Source of the DNA: Acidimicrobiia bacterium
GTDB taxonomy: Bacteria > Actinomycetota > Acidimicrobiia > Acidimicrobiales > Aldehydirespiratoraceae
Direction: 5' to 3'
Length of the DNA: 6,958 nucleotides
Assembly (NCBI GenBank): GCA_022824605.1
Contig: JAJDZO010000018.1
Coordinates: forward strand, 1 to 6,958
Part shown: piece after piece, positions 6,556 through 6,958 of the stretch
Layout of the letters: the number at the start of each line of letters is the position of its first letter
How positions within the stretch are numbered: position 1 is the first letter of the stretch
Translations under genes and position numbers: made by a program
Notes under the pieces: generated by a model
The model's input: the letters and a program-made list of their open reading frames with translations, nothing else
Databases searched by the model: none
Told to the model about the DNA's origin: nothing

Positions 6556-6665
6556 CCGCCGACGCGGCCAGATCAGAGGCCGAGCACGAGCAGCACCTCG
6601 ACTCCCCCCGCCCACGCAAGAGGCCGGTCCTTCGCGACAGCCGAGGTCTGGAGAGTCCCTTTGAT

Positions 6666-6696
6666 TTGCGACCGCACGCCCGTCTGTGACTAGTAT
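6666..6696 (+). promoter_or_regulatory. Promoter of the secreted-protein gene, likely leaderless transcript
   Basis: TAGTAT at 6691-6696 fits the TAnnnT -10 pattern, and TTGCGA at 6666-6671 is a partial -35 with 19 bases between. The ATG at 6704 is seven bases after the -10, where transcription normally begins. No Shine-Dalgarno lies upstream of that ATG. Together these point to a leaderless mRNA, which is common in actinobacteria. Confidence 0.5.
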
Positions 6697-6703
6697 CTGT
6701 GAT

Positions 6704-6958
6704 ATGCCGTTGGTATCTGGACTGTTTCGGTCTGTTGCTGCGGCGGGGTTGTGCCTGGCCCTGCTGGGAGTCGGGGCTGCGGGTGTTGCGGCCGACACCT
6801 CCGACAGCGGGCAGGGGCCGGATGTCACCGACGACCTCACCGAGGGTCTGGGGCCTGATTCGCTGGGGCCGGCCGCTCAGCCTCCGGGAATGTTGTCGGC
6901 TTCGGAGGTGGCCTACCCCAATCTGGGCTCGCAGTTGAGCGCGCTGGCGGTGGCGAGC
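6704..6958 (+). CDS. Partial secreted protein with N-terminal signal peptide, function unknown
   Basis: An open frame of 85 codons starts with ATG at 6704 and runs off the right edge. The N-terminus is a clear Sec-type signal peptide: a short n-region with one Arg (MPLVSGLFR), a hydrophobic core (about residues 10-27, SVAAAGLCLALLGVGAAG), and a likely signal peptidase I site after VAA at residue 30, before DTSDSG. Cys17 sits in the core but lacks a lipobox, so a lipoprotein is unlikely. The mature part starts with an acidic, Gly/Pro-rich linker (31-62), then SASEVAYPNLGSQLSALAVAS, which may be the start of a folded domain. The protein is probably exported. Too little is present to name a family. 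The first codons use more T-ending triplets than the neighbouring genes, as is common in signal peptide regions. It is divergent from topA and probably not functionally tied to it. Confidence 0.65.
   Translation, partial: MPLVSGLFRSVAAAGLCLALLGVGAAGVAADTSDSGQGPDVTDDLTEGLGPDSLGPAAQPPGMLSASEVAYPNLGSQLSALAVAS

Larger units (their letters stand above)
6364..6703. other. Divergent intergenic region between topA and a secreted-protein gene
   Basis: 340 bases with no convincing gene. Open frames present on both strands give Arg/Ala/Pro-rich peptides without family features. It should hold the promoters of topA (leftward) and of the secreted-protein gene (rightward). The side near topA contains a perfect palindrome at 6381-6398. 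The middle contains a 7-bp stem at 6532-6555. The right end holds -10 and -35-like boxes. No tRNA or known small RNA was recognised. Confidence 0.6.

Noticed and set aside
6405..6689. Plus-strand 94-codon frame in the topA upstream region
   Set aside because: It has an Arg/Ala-rich composition, no ribosome site and no recognisable motif, and it ends before the promoter of the secreted-protein gene.
6553..6840. Minus-strand 95-codon frame opposite the secreted-protein start
   Set aside because: It crosses the likely promoter and signal peptide region and shows no domain features.
6699..6938. Plus-strand 79-codon frame overlapping the secreted-protein gene
   Set aside because: The frame starting at 6704 encodes a textbook signal peptide and stays open to the window edge. 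This one is Arg/Trp/Cys-rich and is a shadow of it.
1..6958. Mobile elements, CRISPR arrays, toxin-antitoxin or defence genes
   Set aside because: No transposase, integrase, terminal inverted repeats, spaced direct repeats or defence-type domains were seen. The only regular repeats are the protein-coding GRYG motifs in topA.

Overview
The window is GC-rich, and almost all of it is coded on the minus strand. It reads as an ordinary chromosomal DNA-replication/topology neighbourhood of a high-GC actinobacterium. The gene order topA, MFS transporter, tmk, holB is a known actinobacterial arrangement. TopA has glycine-arginine-tyrosine-glycine repeats and a basic tail in place of zinc fingers, which also fits Actinobacteria. 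The divergence of Tmk and HolB from the usual Streptomyces/Mycobacterium forms suggests, without proving it, a less-studied lineage such as Acidimicrobiia.

Layout from right to left along the minus-strand direction of transcription. A 340-base intergenic region (6364-6703) separates topA from a divergent plus-strand gene for a secreted protein that runs off the right edge. topA (6363-3736) encodes DNA topoisomerase I. After a 103-base gap with a hairpin comes an MFS exporter-like membrane protein (3632-2160). Its TGA stop overlaps the GTG start of thymidylate kinase tmk (2163-1555). After 43 bases comes holB, the clamp-loader delta-prime subunit (1511-390). A strong hairpin then separates holB from a tRNA-Thr(CGT) gene (350-278). 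At the left edge, an open minus-strand frame encodes hydrophobic segments of a membrane protein whose start is unclear and whose end is outside the window.

Functionally, TopA relaxes negative supercoils, Tmk makes dTDP for dTTP synthesis, and delta-prime helps load the sliding clamp, so three of the four operon-like genes serve chromosome replication. The MFS gene is the outsider. Its four-base overlap with tmk implies translational coupling and recalls the fused MFS-thymidylate kinase protein that I recall from Streptomyces.

I found no mobile element, CRISPR array, toxin-antitoxin pair or defence system. The points worth a second look are the MFS-tmk coupling, sequence divergence at normally conserved motifs in Tmk and HolB, two starts with a -10-like motif seven bases upstream (possible leaderless mRNAs), several perfect hairpins between genes, and the unresolved left-edge frame.
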